Below are positions 1 through 6,956 of a stretch of DNA of 20,899 nt, piece by piece. A program made the translations under genes and the position numbers. A model generated the notes under the pieces. It was not told the origin of the DNA and searched no databases. It worked only from the letters and a program-made list of their open reading frames with translations. This stretch comes from Firmicutes bacterium UBA1065 (lineage in GTDB: Bacteria > Bacillota > Clostridia > Tissierellales > Sedimentibacteraceae). The stretch lies in contig DCDC01000067.1 in assembly GCA_002316225.1 (NCBI GenBank), positions 1-20,899 of the forward strand, given 5' to 3'. How positions within the stretch are numbered: the first letter of the stretch is position 1; each line of letters starts with the position of its first letter.

Positions 1-239
1 ATGTATGCTATTCCTACAATTTTTAAAATTGTGTTAAAATATTCGGTTTTTATCTCATATCTCACAAAGAGGCGGGCAATTTCTTCAACATAGGTTTTTA
101 GCTCCGCAAAGAGCATGAAAATAACAAGAAGACCGAAAATAACCGTTATGTAAACTTTGAATTCGGAATTGAATTTTGATATGGTTATTCCCAAAATTAA
201 AGTTATCAGGGCTATAAGAACAATTTTCCCAAGCAACAT
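1..239 (-). CDS. spoIIIAD: Stage III sporulation protein AD, 5' part only
   Basis: This is the N-terminal 79 residues of SpoIIIAD; the rest lies left of the window. SpoIIIAD is a membrane component of the SpoIIIA-SpoIIQ channel, which links mother cell and engulfed forespore during sporulation. The reading frame starts at the ATG at 239, preceded by a GAGGG ribosome binding site, only 12 bases after the spoIIIAC stop. The visible protein has a hydrophobic first segment (MLLGKIVLIALI, then more Leu/Ile), a second one around residues 33-45, and a charged stretch (ELKTYVEEIARLF) before a third segment begins. That pattern and the position after spoIIIAC give the identification. The family is usually about 120-130 residues, so roughly 40% is missing here because of the window edge and not because of a mutation. 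Confidence 0.85.
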   Translation of the reverse strand, partial: MLLGKIVLIALITLILGITISKFNSEFKVYITVIFGLLVIFMLFAELKTYVEEIARLFVRYEIKTEYFNTILKIVGIAY

Positions 240-251
240 CTTTATCCCTCA

Positions 252-449
252 TCAATACAGATTAAAAACAGATTTTACCTCCGTGAACAGGTCGTTCATC
301 AAACTGACTATCAGGGCCATTACTACAATTACTCCGGCCAGGGTGACAAACATGGCTTGCTCATCCCTTCCCGTCTTGGTTAAAATTTGATTAAATACGG
401 CTACTACAAGACCTATTGCTCCCACTTTCAAAATGATTTCCAGATCCAT
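252..449 (-). CDS. spoIIIAC: Stage III sporulation protein AC
   Basis: A 65-residue membrane protein that matches SpoIIIAC, a small component of the SpoIIIA-SpoIIQ complex in the mother-cell-derived membrane. It has two hydrophobic helices, about residues 5-25 (IILKVGAIGLVVAVFNQIL) and 35-55 (AMFVTLAGVIVVMALIVSL), joined by a short polar loop with KTGRDEQ, which is typical of the family. The start is the ATG at 449 because an AGGAGGGA ribosome binding site lies just before it. A longer frame from 485 would add 12 residues and run over that site and into the end of spoIIIAB. It follows spoIIIAB by 8 bases and precedes spoIIIAD by 12, so the genes are one transcript. Confidence 0.92.
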   Translation of the reverse strand: MDLEIILKVGAIGLVVAVFNQILTKTGRDEQAMFVTLAGVIVVMALIVSLMNDLFTEVKSVFNLY

Positions 450-457
450 ATTCCCTC

Positions 458-961
458 CTAAACAATAATGATTGCGGCCAAGCAACCTGCAAGAAATGAT
501 ATCCTGTTGTTCAATGCTTTTATCTCATTATGCCTGGCAGCGTATTCATCCAAAGACTTTTTCATCTCTTCAAGGGCTAAATTAAGCTTTTTATTTAACA
601 GGTCCGAATAGGCAGACCCGTAGTAATCAATGATTTCAGCAAAATACATGTTGAAAGGGTCAGGGGTTAACATAAATTTATTTATGTTAACCAATAATTC
701 CTGAGAGCTCCTTTTCTCTTTCAAAAATTCATGCATAAGCTTTACCAGCTTTTTTGTTTCGGAGCTTTTAAAACTATATTTTTGATAGATTTCTTCAAAA
801 GACATCTTCATATCACAGGAATAAACCCTTAAATATTCCGTGAAATCTATCATTTCTTTCATTTTGTCTATCTTTTGGTCCCCGTCACTGTTTATAAGGC
901 TGAATATGTACCTGACGGTTATAACGGTTCCGGTAAATAAGGCAGATTTAACCCATATCAT
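458..961 (-). CDS. spoIIIAB: Stage III sporulation protein AB
   Basis: A 167-residue protein, the usual SpoIIIAB length (about 170). SpoIIIAB belongs to the mother-cell channel complex and its fold resembles type II secretion GspF-like proteins. The sequence has an N-terminal hydrophobic segment (residues 5-22), then a long, charged helical domain (KMKEMIDFTEYLRVY, KKLVKLMHEFLKEK, LEEMKKSLDEYAARHNEIKAL) and a C-terminal hydrophobic tail (ISFLAGCLAAIIIV), so both ends are membrane-associated. The ATG at 961 has an AGGTGAT ribosome binding site and lies inside the last codons of spoIIIAA, a 14-base overlap that suggests coupled translation. Confidence 0.92.
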   Translation of the reverse strand: MIWVKSALFTGTVITVRYIFSLINSDGDQKIDKMKEMIDFTEYLRVYSCDMKMSFEEIYQKYSFKSSETKKLVKLMHEFLKEKRSSQELLVNINKFMLTPDPFNMYFAEIIDYYGSAYSDLLNKKLNLALEEMKKSLDEYAARHNEIKALNNRISFLAGCLAAIIIV

Positions 962-1871
962 TGCTAATCACCTTTTTGCTTTGAAAATCAAATACTTCTT
1001 TTAATCTTAAGGGGCCTTTGCCAAGAATTAAGGCTCTGTCAAAAAAATTATTGTCGATTATGTTTTTTAAATAAATATTTCTTTTAATATCTTCTATACC
1101 GAAGCCATGGGCCGTTGCTATGATTTTAACCCCGCTTTTCAGGGCATATTGAATGATTTCAAAATCTTGAGCCGAGCCTAATTCATCGCAAATTACCAAT
1201 CTTGGAGAAAGGGACCTTATACTCATGAAAAATCCGTCACTTTTTTTGCAGAAAGACAATACATCGGTTCTTATTCCTATGTTCATTTGAGGAATCCCAT
1301 TATATACAGCGCTGATTTCTCCCCTTTCATCTATTAAAGTAACATCGCACCCGTCAAAAGGAGGTGATTTAAAGCCGTTGCTCATATTTCTTGCTATATC
1401 TCTTATGAGGGTTGTTTTTCCCGATAAGGGCGGTCCCACCAGCAAGGTATTATAGATTTCTTTGTCGGGACCTATGAGATACCTAAGAACTTTGTCTGAG
1501 CATCCTAAAAATTCTCTTGCTATCCTTATATTGAGAGAGCTAATGTTTTTAAATCCTTTCAATATATCCCTGTCATAGATGCAATCCCCTCCCAGGCCTA
1601 CCCTGTGTCCCCCTTCAAGGGTCAGATAGCCCTTCTTTATTTCGTCTTCATAGGCATGTATAGAATTTTTTGTTAAAGAGCCTAAAATTTCGTCTATATC
1701 TCTTTTCGTGATTAGGGTTGACCTATCCAAAAACAAGTCTTTTTTTAAGGTTTTAATCAAAAGGGGACTGTTTATCCTTATTCTGATTTCAAGAGCCTCA
1801 TCCAAAAGTCCTTTATTTAGAAAAAATACATTCTTTAACCTTTGATTAAAATATTTCAATAATGCTTCCAT
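948..1871 (-). CDS. spoIIIAA: Stage III sporulation protein AA, secretion-type ATPase
   Basis: A 307-residue P-loop ATPase, the first gene of the spoIIIA operon. It resembles the traffic ATPases of type II/IV secretion and is thought to power the SpoIIIA-SpoIIQ channel that keeps the forespore active and allows sigma-G activity. Walker A is GPPLSGKTT at residues 146-154 and the Walker B-like acidic motif is LIDERGEI at 179-186, both family hallmarks. Other family motifs are EGGHRVGLGG near 86-95 and ICDELGS. There are no membrane segments, so it is cytosolic. The ATG at 1871 has a modest AGGTAAG site. A possible sigma-E promoter lies about 30-55 bases upstream. The operon continues leftward through AB, AC and AD; AE to AH would lie beyond the window. 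Confidence 0.95.
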   Translation of the reverse strand: MEALLKYFNQRLKNVFFLNKGLLDEALEIRIRINSPLLIKTLKKDLFLDRSTLITKRDIDEILGSLTKNSIHAYEDEIKKGYLTLEGGHRVGLGGDCIYDRDILKGFKNISSLNIRIAREFLGCSDKVLRYLIGPDKEIYNTLLVGPPLSGKTTLIRDIARNMSNGFKSPPFDGCDVTLIDERGEISAVYNGIPQMNIGIRTDVLSFCKKSDGFFMSIRSLSPRLVICDELGSAQDFEIIQYALKSGVKIIATAHGFGIEDIKRNIYLKNIIDNNFFDRALILGKGPLRLKEVFDFQSKKVISNDMG

Positions 1872-1898
1872 GACTTACCTGCCTTGTCCTCTTAATCT

Positions 1899-1927
1899 AT
1901 AATATTAATAATTTGAAAATTTATGAC
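1899..1927 (-). promoter_or_regulatory. Candidate sigma-E promoter of spoIIIA
   Basis: Upstream of spoIIIAA, reading on the minus strand, GTCATAAA (1927-1920) resembles the sigma-E -35 consensus GTCATATT. After 13 bases it is followed by AATATTAT (1906-1899), which partly resembles the -10 consensus CATACAAT. The spoIIIA operon is sigma-E dependent in Bacillus subtilis. The -10 match is imperfect, so this is only a candidate. Confidence 0.4.
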
Positions 1928-1936
1928 AGAAAGGGG

Positions 1937-1964
1937 TTTACAAATATTTATTTAGTGGTATAAT
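1937..1964 (+). promoter_or_regulatory. Promoter of the FMN riboswitch-ribU transcript
   Basis: TTTACA (1937-1942) and a perfect TATAAT (1959-1964) are 16 bases apart, and TG at 1956-1957 gives an extended -10 (TGGTATAAT). Transcription would start near 1971, just before the riboswitch aptamer. The divergent spoIIIA promoter lies directly next to it. Confidence 0.75.
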
Positions 1965-1975
1965 TAACATGTAAA

Positions 1976-2082
1976 ATCTTCAGGGCAGGGTGAAATTCCC
2001 GACCGGCGGTAAAGTCCGCGAGCCGAAAGGTTGAATTGGTGAGATTCCAATACCGACAGTATAGTCTGGATGAGAGAAGAGA
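1976..2082 (+). ncRNA. FMN riboswitch (RFN element) aptamer
   Basis: The leader carries the conserved RFN blocks in order: AGGGCAGGGTGAAATTCCC, GACCGGCGGTAAAGTCCGCGAGC, then a variable arm, ACCGACAGTATAGTCTGGATG and the closing GAGA. The closing stem P1 pairs ATCTTC (1976-1981) with GAAGA (2076-2080). The element binds flavin mononucleotide and shuts the gene down when FMN is plentiful. It lies between the promoter and ribU with a terminator at 2117-2142, so control is probably by premature termination. Confidence 0.95.
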
Positions 2083-2116
2083 TTACTTACAAAATTGTGA
2101 GCAAATTCTTTCAATG

Positions 2117-2142
2117 CCTCTGAAGATTTCAGAGGATTTTTT
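2117..2142 (+). terminator. Riboswitch terminator hairpin
   Basis: CCTCTGAA (2117-2124) pairs with TTCAGAGG (2128-2135) around a GAT loop, followed by ATTTTTT. This is an intrinsic terminator between the FMN aptamer and ribU. Its central bases GAAGATTT (2122-2129) are the exact complement of AAATCTTC (1974-1981) at the base of the aptamer, and the 5' arm CCTCTGA recurs at 2146-2152, so an alternative antiterminated fold is easy to draw. Confidence 0.85.
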
Positions 2143-2188
2143 ATGCCTCTGACAATCTTTAAAATTGTGCTGACACAAGGAGGAAAAT

Positions 2189-2800
2189 ATGAAAAGTGAT
2201 GCAACAGTTAATCATAAGGTTAACACAAAAGTTATTACAAAGGTAGGTATATTGGGAGCAGTGGCAACCGTATTAATGCTGCTGGAGTTTCCCCTATGGT
2301 TTGCTCCAAGCTTTTATGAGCTGGACTTCAGCGAAGTACCGGTATTATTGGGAGCTTTTGCCTTAGGTCCGGCAGCAGGGGCCATGATTGAACTGGTAAA
2401 GATCCTGATAAACTTTGTGGTTAACGGAACAGATACCGGCGGCGTGGGAGAATTCGCTAATCTTTTGATAGGATGCTCATTCATTGTACCTGCAGGCTAC
2501 ATTTATAAAAGGAATAAATCTTTTAAGACTGCTATCCTGGGATTGGTTGCCGGAACAATAACCTTGGCTGTAATGGGAGCTTTACTCAACTATTATCTCT
2601 TGCTTCCTTTGTATTCAAAAATCTACGGCTATCCGCTCCAGGCTTTCATCGATATGGGCAATGCTTTAAATCCGGCAATTACCGATTTAAAAACCTTTGT
2701 ACTCTATGCTGTGGTACCCTTCAACCTCTTGAAAGGAATTACAGTTTCAGCAATTGTAATCTTGATTTACAAGAAGCTTTCACCCATATTGCACAGATAA
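2189..2800 (+). CDS. ribU: Riboflavin transporter RibU, ECF S component
   Basis: A 203-residue integral membrane protein, the substrate-binding (S) subunit of an energy-coupling-factor vitamin importer. It captures riboflavin and works with the shared EcfA-A'-T module encoded elsewhere. Family marks are LEFPL (32-36), LDFSEVP (45-51), GP with ELVK (60-71), and TDTGGVGEFAN (81-91). About five to six hydrophobic segments are visible and the length is normal. The N-terminal AVATVLML region also fits the S-component helix that contacts EcfT. The start ATG follows AAGGAGG (2177-2183). The FMN riboswitch directly upstream supports riboflavin as the substrate. The gene stands alone and has its own terminator at 2848-2872. 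Confidence 0.93.
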   Translation: MKSDATVNHKVNTKVITKVGILGAVATVLMLLEFPLWFAPSFYELDFSEVPVLLGAFALGPAAGAMIELVKILINFVVNGTDTGGVGEFANLLIGCSFIVPAGYIYKRNKSFKTAILGLVAGTITLAVMGALLNYYLLLPLYSKIYGYPLQAFIDMGNALNPAITDLKTFVLYAVVPFNLLKGITVSAIVILIYKKLSPILHR

Positions 2801-2847
2801 TTATATACGGGTGCAGTCGAAAAAAGTCGAATCCTCTTAACAGCTTG

Positions 2848-2872
2848 AGACGCATATAAATGCGTCTTTTTT
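2848..2872 (+). terminator. Intrinsic terminator after ribU
   Basis: AGACGCAT (2848-2855) pairs perfectly with ATGCGTCT (2860-2867) over a short ATAA loop and is followed by TTTTTTG. It ends the ribU transcript 47 bases after the stop codon. Confidence 0.9.
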
Positions 2873-2938
2873 GTATTTATCTCAATGCAGACCATGTTTT
2901 ATTGACCGCCAAATACGCAAGGCATACGTTAATTGTAC

Positions 2939-2967
2939 TTGACTCCGGTACTAATTTGGATTATAAT
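2939..2967 (+). promoter_or_regulatory. Sigma-A promoter of the MFS transporter gene
   Basis: TTGACT (2939-2944) and a perfect TATAAT (2962-2967) are 17 bases apart. The predicted start site near 2974 leaves about 34 bases of leader before the TTG start at 3008. This shows that the longer reading frame beginning at 2933 is not the real protein start. Confidence 0.85.
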
Positions 2968-3007
2968 TATACTACCATTTGCAAGAGTTACCTATGGAGG
3001 TAGAAAT

Positions 3008-4213
3008 TTGAAACTGCATATTTATTCCTTGATTATGTTTCTCAATTCATATTTGACAGGCCTCTTGACCCCCGTTCTAAGTTTAGCTTTAATTGATAAA
3101 GGTGCCTCCTTAAGTAACTTATCAATAATTTTAGGCCTTTATGCCCTGTCTGTTATCTTGCTTGAAGTCCCTTCCGGAGTGGTGGCTGATGTTTTCGGCC
3201 GTAAAAGAACCTTTATCTTATCCCTTACAACTTTTACGGTAAGTTTTTTACTCTTATTGACCAACAAAGGGTTTATTGTTTTGTGTATAGTAATGATCCT
3301 TTACGGTTTTGGAAGGGCTTTAGGTTCAGGCTCCTTTGATGCTCTCTTTATTGACTACTATATAGATAACTTCGGCAAGGATAAATTACATAATATTTCA
3401 ACAAGGCTTTCGGTTTTGGATGCCCTGGGACTTTCTGCCGGTGCTTTATCAGGAGGATTTTTTCCTGATATAGCAGACAGATTTCTTAATGACCCTGGCC
3501 CTTATGACTTAAATATAATTGTCAGGATACTCTTAACCCTTGCCCTTATATTTATTTCCCTTTTCTTTGTAACAGAAAAAAAGACAGAAGTTGAAAATGA
3601 ACACCCTTCCATAAAGCAACATGTAAAAAACAGCTCTGCTTTTATATACAAAAACACTACTATAATTTTTTTATTTATATCTGTTTTTTCTACAGGATTC
3701 TTTCTGAGTGCCCTGGAAACCTATTGGCAGCCTCACTTTATAACCCTCTTGCCCCAAGCCGGGTCCACCGGTCTTTTAGGTTTAATGGCATTTTTATATT
3801 TGGGGGCAGCTATGTTGGGCAGCCTTCTTTCACATAAGACTATAAGCAAGTTTAAATTCAGTTTAAGGAAAATGTACCTGGCCTTAAGAGCCTTTATTGC
3901 TTTCTTTTTGATAATGACTGCCCTGCAGAAAAACATACCCTTGTTTATTGCCTTTTATTCTTCTATTTATTTCATGTTTGGAATGGCTACGATTCCGGAA
4001 GATGTTATACTTAATTCCGAAACCCCAAATGAAATAAGGGCTTCAGTCTTGTCGGTAAAGTCCTTCACCATACAAATAGGGGGGCTGACCGGCTCATTAA
4101 TGTACAGTATTTTAATTAAATTTTTGACCATACCTTCGATTTGGATTCTTGCAGCATGTATAGTACTTTTAACCCTATTAATAATTGCCAAAAAATTTAT
4201 TGCAGATAAATAA
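3008..4213 (+). CDS. MFS family transporter, probable exporter
   Basis: A 401-residue major facilitator superfamily protein with about twelve hydrophobic segments. Motif A, GVVADVFGRKRTF (57-69), lies in the loop between helices 2 and 3, and LEVPSG just before it is typical of drug-efflux-like MFS members. A charged central loop (KKTEVENEHPSIKQH) separates the two six-helix halves. The substrate cannot be told. I chose the TTG at 3008 because GGAGG (2996-3000) sits 7 bases before it and the next residues (MKLHIYSLIMFLNSYLTG) form a normal first helix. A frame from a TTG at 2933 would add 25 residues but overlap the promoter. It is not obviously linked to riboflavin: it has its own promoter, and ribU has its own terminator. 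Confidence 0.88.
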   Translation: MKLHIYSLIMFLNSYLTGLLTPVLSLALIDKGASLSNLSIILGLYALSVILLEVPSGVVADVFGRKRTFILSLTTFTVSFLLLLTNKGFIVLCIVMILYGFGRALGSGSFDALFIDYYIDNFGKDKLHNISTRLSVLDALGLSAGALSGGFFPDIADRFLNDPGPYDLNIIVRILLTLALIFISLFFVTEKKTEVENEHPSIKQHVKNSSAFIYKNTTIIFLFISVFSTGFFLSALETYWQPHFITLLPQAGSTGLLGLMAFLYLGAAMLGSLLSHKTISKFKFSLRKMYLALRAFIAFFLIMTALQKNIPLFIAFYSSIYFMFGMATIPEDVILNSETPNEIRASVLSVKSFTIQIGGLTGSLMYSILIKFLTIPSIWILAACIVLLTLLIIAKKFIADK

Positions 4214-4242
4214 GCTCCTGATATGGCAGGTAAAAATAAGTA

Positions 4243-4272
4243 AAGGGACCCTCCATTCAAATCAGGTCCCTT
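4243..4272. terminator. Bidirectional terminator
   Basis: AAGGGACC (4243-4250) pairs with GGTCCCTT (4265-4272) around a 14-base loop. Read rightwards it follows the MFS gene and is trailed by AATTTATT. Read leftwards it follows the small ORF at 4279-4395 and is trailed by TACTTATTTTTA. The T-tracts are imperfect on both sides, but it sits exactly between the converging ends. Confidence 0.75.
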
Positions 4273-4278
4273 AATTTA

Positions 4279-4395
4279 TTACCTTCGTCTACAGCAGCGG
4301 TCAAATCTGCCTCTGGCTCCTAAGATTTCCCGTCTTTCGCTGCACTTTCCGAAACCAACGCCAAGTAAAAACCATGGTAATATTCTACAAAACAT
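4279..4395 (-). CDS. Small Cys/Arg-rich protein of 38 residues, unknown
   Basis: I do not recognise this family. The frame begins with ATG at 4395 after GGGTGAT (4-base spacing) and ends with TAA just before the hairpin at 4243-4272. It codes for 38 residues: a hydrophobic start (MFCRILPWFLLGVGFG), then a basic tail with GARGRF and a CCRRR end. There are four cysteines (3, 18, 34, 35), eight arginines and one lysine, so it is strongly positive and could bind metal or a membrane surface. It lies downstream of rnpB on the same strand, beyond the rnpB terminator. I see no strong promoter: TTGTAA-19-TAAAAT upstream is a poor match. It may be a real small gene or chance; the site, the stop and the following terminator favour a gene. 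Confidence 0.5.
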   Translation of the reverse strand: MFCRILPWFLLGVGFGKCSERREILGARGRFDRCCRRR

Positions 4396-4488
4396 ATAAT
4401 CACCCTTTTTTCTTTGCCTGTACATATTTTATTCAATGCCTATAATTGTGTTACAAATTTATGGACATAAATATATAAGGTATAATCA

Positions 4489-4520
4489 AGAAATAAAAAA
4501 CTGCCTAAAAAGGCAGTTTT
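4489..4520 (-). terminator. Intrinsic terminator of rnpB
   Basis: On the minus strand AAAACTGCC pairs with GGCAGTTTT (plus-strand positions 4512-4520 and 4497-4505) and is followed by TTTATTTC. It lies about 50 bases after the RNase P RNA 3' end, the right place to end that transcript. Confidence 0.85.
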
Positions 4521-4572
4521 CTCCATGTTTGCAAATATATTTTTTTGCTTAGTTTTAGTTAAAATTTAAATT

Positions 4573-4964
4573 GGTGAGTAAATACATAAGCCGAGTTCTG
4601 TATTAAACAATCATCTATCTAGGTTTGCCGTTACCGGCAAACTCAAGCGACCTACCATTCGGACCGTGACGAGCAGCCACTCCAAGGTCCTCTTTTGGTC
4701 TTGCTCCGGGTGGGGTTTACAGGGCCAACCAGTCGCCTGATTGCCGGTGAGCTCTTACCTCACCTTTCCATCCTTACCCCGCACTCAATCTGTAAAAGGC
4801 TATATTCTTATCTTATTAAAAATAGTCTCTTACAGATTGAGTGCGGGGCGGTATATTTCTGTTGCACTATCCTTGAGGTCACCCTCACCGGGTATTACCC
4901 GGCACCCTGCTCTATGGAGCTCGGACTTTCCTCATGCCTTGCATGCGATTGTATAATTTACTCT
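4573..4964 (-). ncRNA. rnpB: RNase P RNA, type A
   Basis: This is the catalytic RNA of RNase P, which removes tRNA 5' leaders. On the minus strand the conserved 5' core GAGGAAAGTCCGAGCTCC is followed by AGAGCAGGGTGCC and AGTGCAACAGAAA. The 3' half has GGTAAACCCC-like and CCCGGAGCAAG blocks, the GGTAGG sequence that pairs with the tRNA CCA end (GGT at 4656-4654), AGATAGATGATTG and ACAGAACTCGGCTTATG. The ends pair as P1 (GAGTAAAT with ATTTACTC). The layout is type A, as in E. coli and many clostridia, not the bacillar type B. The P12 arm is unusually long (4777-4848). Its length of about 392 bases is normal. The 5' end matches the start site predicted from the promoter at 4970-4998. Confidence 0.95.
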
Positions 4965-4969
4965 AAATA

Positions 4970-4998
4970 AGTATACAGTACTTATTATTTTATGTCAA
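4970..4998 (-). promoter_or_regulatory. Sigma-A promoter of rnpB
   Basis: On the minus strand a perfect TTGACA (4998-4993) and TATACT (4975-4970) are 17 bases apart. The expected start, about 7 bases on, falls at the 5' end of RNase P RNA. It lies 21 bases after the nadE stop codon. Confidence 0.9.
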
Positions 4999-5019
4999 AT
5001 GCAGATTTATCCAAAAATA

Positions 5020-6948
5020 TTATTTTTTAATATTTTCACATTTTTTAATCCATAATTCAAAGGATGCATCGGAAGGCATCTTCCAGTCTCCTCTCGGTGA
5101 CAAGGATACGGATCCGACCTTTACCCCATCAGGCATGCAGGACCGCTTAAATTGCTGGGTAAAAAATCTCTTATAGAATTTCTTTAAGGTTTCATAGATC
5201 AAATCCTGGTCATATTCGTCCTTGAAGGCTATTTTTGCCAAATAATATATTTTTTCCGGGCCGTAACCGTTTCTAATCATGTTGTAGAGGAAGAAATCAT
5301 TAAGTTCATAAGATCCCACTGATTGCTCCGTAAACTGGCTTATATTTCCTTCCTTGTCCGGAGGAAGCAGTTCAGGGCTTACGGGTGTCTGGCATATATC
5401 AAGGAGAATTTTTTGCATTTGACCGGATGTTTTATAATCAGCATACCATTTTACCATGTATCTTACCAAAGTTTTGGGAACTCCGGAATTTACACCGTAC
5501 ATTGACATATGGTCACCATTGTAGGTGCACCATCCCAAGGCCAGCTCGGACAAATCCCCTGTCCCTACAACAAGTCCCCCTTCCTGGTTGGCAATATCCA
5601 TCAAAATTTGCGTTCTTTCCCTGGCCTGGGCATTTTCATAAACCACATTATGATTATATATATCGTGGCTTATATCTTTATAATGCTGAAGGCATGCTTC
5701 TTTAATGGATATTTCCCTCACAGAAACCCCCAATTCTCCTATTAATGCATGTGCATTTTTATAAGTTCTTTGAGATGTTCCGAATCCGGGCATTATAACC
5801 GCTATTATTTTTGTGAGGGGCATTTTTAATTTCTTAAATGCTTCTATAGTTACAAGCAAAGCTAAGGTGCTGTCCAGTCCTCCGGAAATACCTAAAATTG
5901 CTTTTTTTGAGTTTATCTTCTTCATCCGCTGGGCCAAACCCGTTGCCTGCATGTTGATTAAATCTGCAGCTCGCCTGTCCCTTGCTTCCGGGTTTGAGGG
6001 AACAAAAGGTCTTGGGTCTATAAATCTTTTCAACCTCAAATTTTCGCTGCAACCTAAATTAAAGCTTACATATTTATAGTCTTTTTTTTCGGTTTTATTC
6101 ATAAAAGTATTTAAGCTTACCCTTTCATTGTCCAACTTTTCCAAATCTATATCAGAATACAAGAACCCGTCCCATATCTTATCTTCCTCCAGGAGAATAC
6201 CGTTTTCGGCAACCATGCAGTGGCCCGAAAACACCAGGTCGGTTGTGCTTTCTTCCTCTCCTGCGCAGGAATAAACATATGCTGATATGCATTTGGAGGA
6301 TTGAAGCCTTACCAAGTCTCTCCTGTATTCGGTTTTTCCCGCCAGGTCGTTACTTGCCGACAGGTTAAGTATCAAGTTGGCCCCATTTAAGGAATGATAA
6401 GAGCTTGGAGGTATAGGAGCCCACAAATCTTCACATATTTCAATACCCAGGCAAAGGGGTGATATGTCATCCTTAAACAAGAGCTTTTCGTTGAAGGGCA
6501 CTTCCTGGTCACAAAGGTTTATTGTTTCCGATATCCTTTTACAGGCAGGGGCAAACCATCTTTTTTCATAAAACTCCTTGTAGTTGGGCAAATATGTTTT
6601 TGGTATAAGGCCAAGTATCTTCCCTTCTTTTATTACGGCGGCACAGTTAAAAAGCTGACTATCCGCCCTTACAGGCATTCCGAGGGCTATCAGCATATTC
6701 AAATACTTGGTTTCTTCCAATAAGACTCTTAATGCCTCCTGGCATTCGTCCGTAAGGGTCTTCTGATGGAATAAATCCTGGCAGGTATATCCCGTCATGG
6801 AGAGTTCGGGAAATACCAGGATCTTGACTCCCTGCTCAGCTGCCTTAAAGGCAATCTTAATCATCTCTTTTACATTGTAATTCGGTTCCGCCACCCTCAG
6901 TGAAGGTACTGCCGAAGCTACCCTTATATATTCAAAACTTTTATCCAT
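5020..6948 (-). CDS. nadE: Glutamine-dependent NAD+ synthetase
   Basis: A 642-residue two-domain enzyme that converts nicotinic acid adenine dinucleotide, ATP and glutamine to NAD+. The N-terminal half is a nitrilase-type glutaminase that supplies ammonia, with triad Glu48 (FPELSMTGY), Lys117 (IPKTYLPNYKEFYE) and Cys172 (GIEICEDLWAP). The C-terminal half is the synthetase, with the pyrophosphatase loop SGGLDS (355-360) and the conserved GTGDLSELALGWCTYNGDHMSMYGVN. The long form does not need free ammonia. The start ATG has a weak GGGGTAGC site 8 bases after the end of the Nif3-family gene, so it is probably the last gene of the dnaG-rpoD unit. I see only an AT-only hairpin after the stop, so its terminator is unclear. 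Confidence 0.95.
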   Translation of the reverse strand: MDKSFEYIRVASAVPSLRVAEPNYNVKEMIKIAFKAAEQGVKILVFPELSMTGYTCQDLFHQKTLTDECQEALRVLLEETKYLNMLIALGMPVRADSQLFNCAAVIKEGKILGLIPKTYLPNYKEFYEKRWFAPACKRISETINLCDQEVPFNEKLLFKDDISPLCLGIEICEDLWAPIPPSSYHSLNGANLILNLSASNDLAGKTEYRRDLVRLQSSKCISAYVYSCAGEEESTTDLVFSGHCMVAENGILLEEDKIWDGFLYSDIDLEKLDNERVSLNTFMNKTEKKDYKYVSFNLGCSENLRLKRFIDPRPFVPSNPEARDRRAADLINMQATGLAQRMKKINSKKAILGISGGLDSTLALLVTIEAFKKLKMPLTKIIAVIMPGFGTSQRTYKNAHALIGELGVSVREISIKEACLQHYKDISHDIYNHNVVYENAQARERTQILMDIANQEGGLVVGTGDLSELALGWCTYNGDHMSMYGVNSGVPKTLVRYMVKWYADYKTSGQMQKILLDICQTPVSPELLPPDKEGNISQFTEQSVGSYELNDFFLYNMIRNGYGPEKIYYLAKIAFKDEYDQDLIYETLKKFYKRFFTQQFKRSCMPDGVKVGSVSLSPRGDWKMPSDASFELWIKKCENIKK

Positions 6949-6956
6949 AGCTACCC

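Noticed and set aside
1980..2204. A 74-codon frame antisense to the FMN riboswitch
   Set aside because: It is the complement of the conserved aptamer and has no ribosome binding site or protein-like composition.
2933..3007. A 25-residue N-terminal extension of the MFS protein
   Set aside because: The upstream TTG lies before the promoter's -35 box and would not be on the transcript; a GGAGG site supports the TTG at 3008.
4452..4486. Plus-strand promoter ending in TATAAT that would transcribe antisense to rnpB
   Set aside because: No -35 box lies at 16-18 bases; the nearest, TGGACA, is only 13 bases away. The region is A-T rich, so a chance TATAAT is likely.
4695..4970. Open frames on the plus strand across the RNase P RNA gene
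   Set aside because: They have no ribosome binding site and their codons are the complement of conserved RNase P RNA sequence.
5014..5036. AAAATATTA/TAATATTTT hairpin at the nadE stop as a terminator
   Set aside because: The stem is only A-T and overlaps the stop codon; stability is too low for an intrinsic terminator.
5323..5745. Open frames opposite nadE, and similar plus-strand frames opposite rpoD, era, glyS and dgt
   Set aside because: Each lies wholly within a clearly identified conserved gene on the other strand and lacks its own ribosome binding site.
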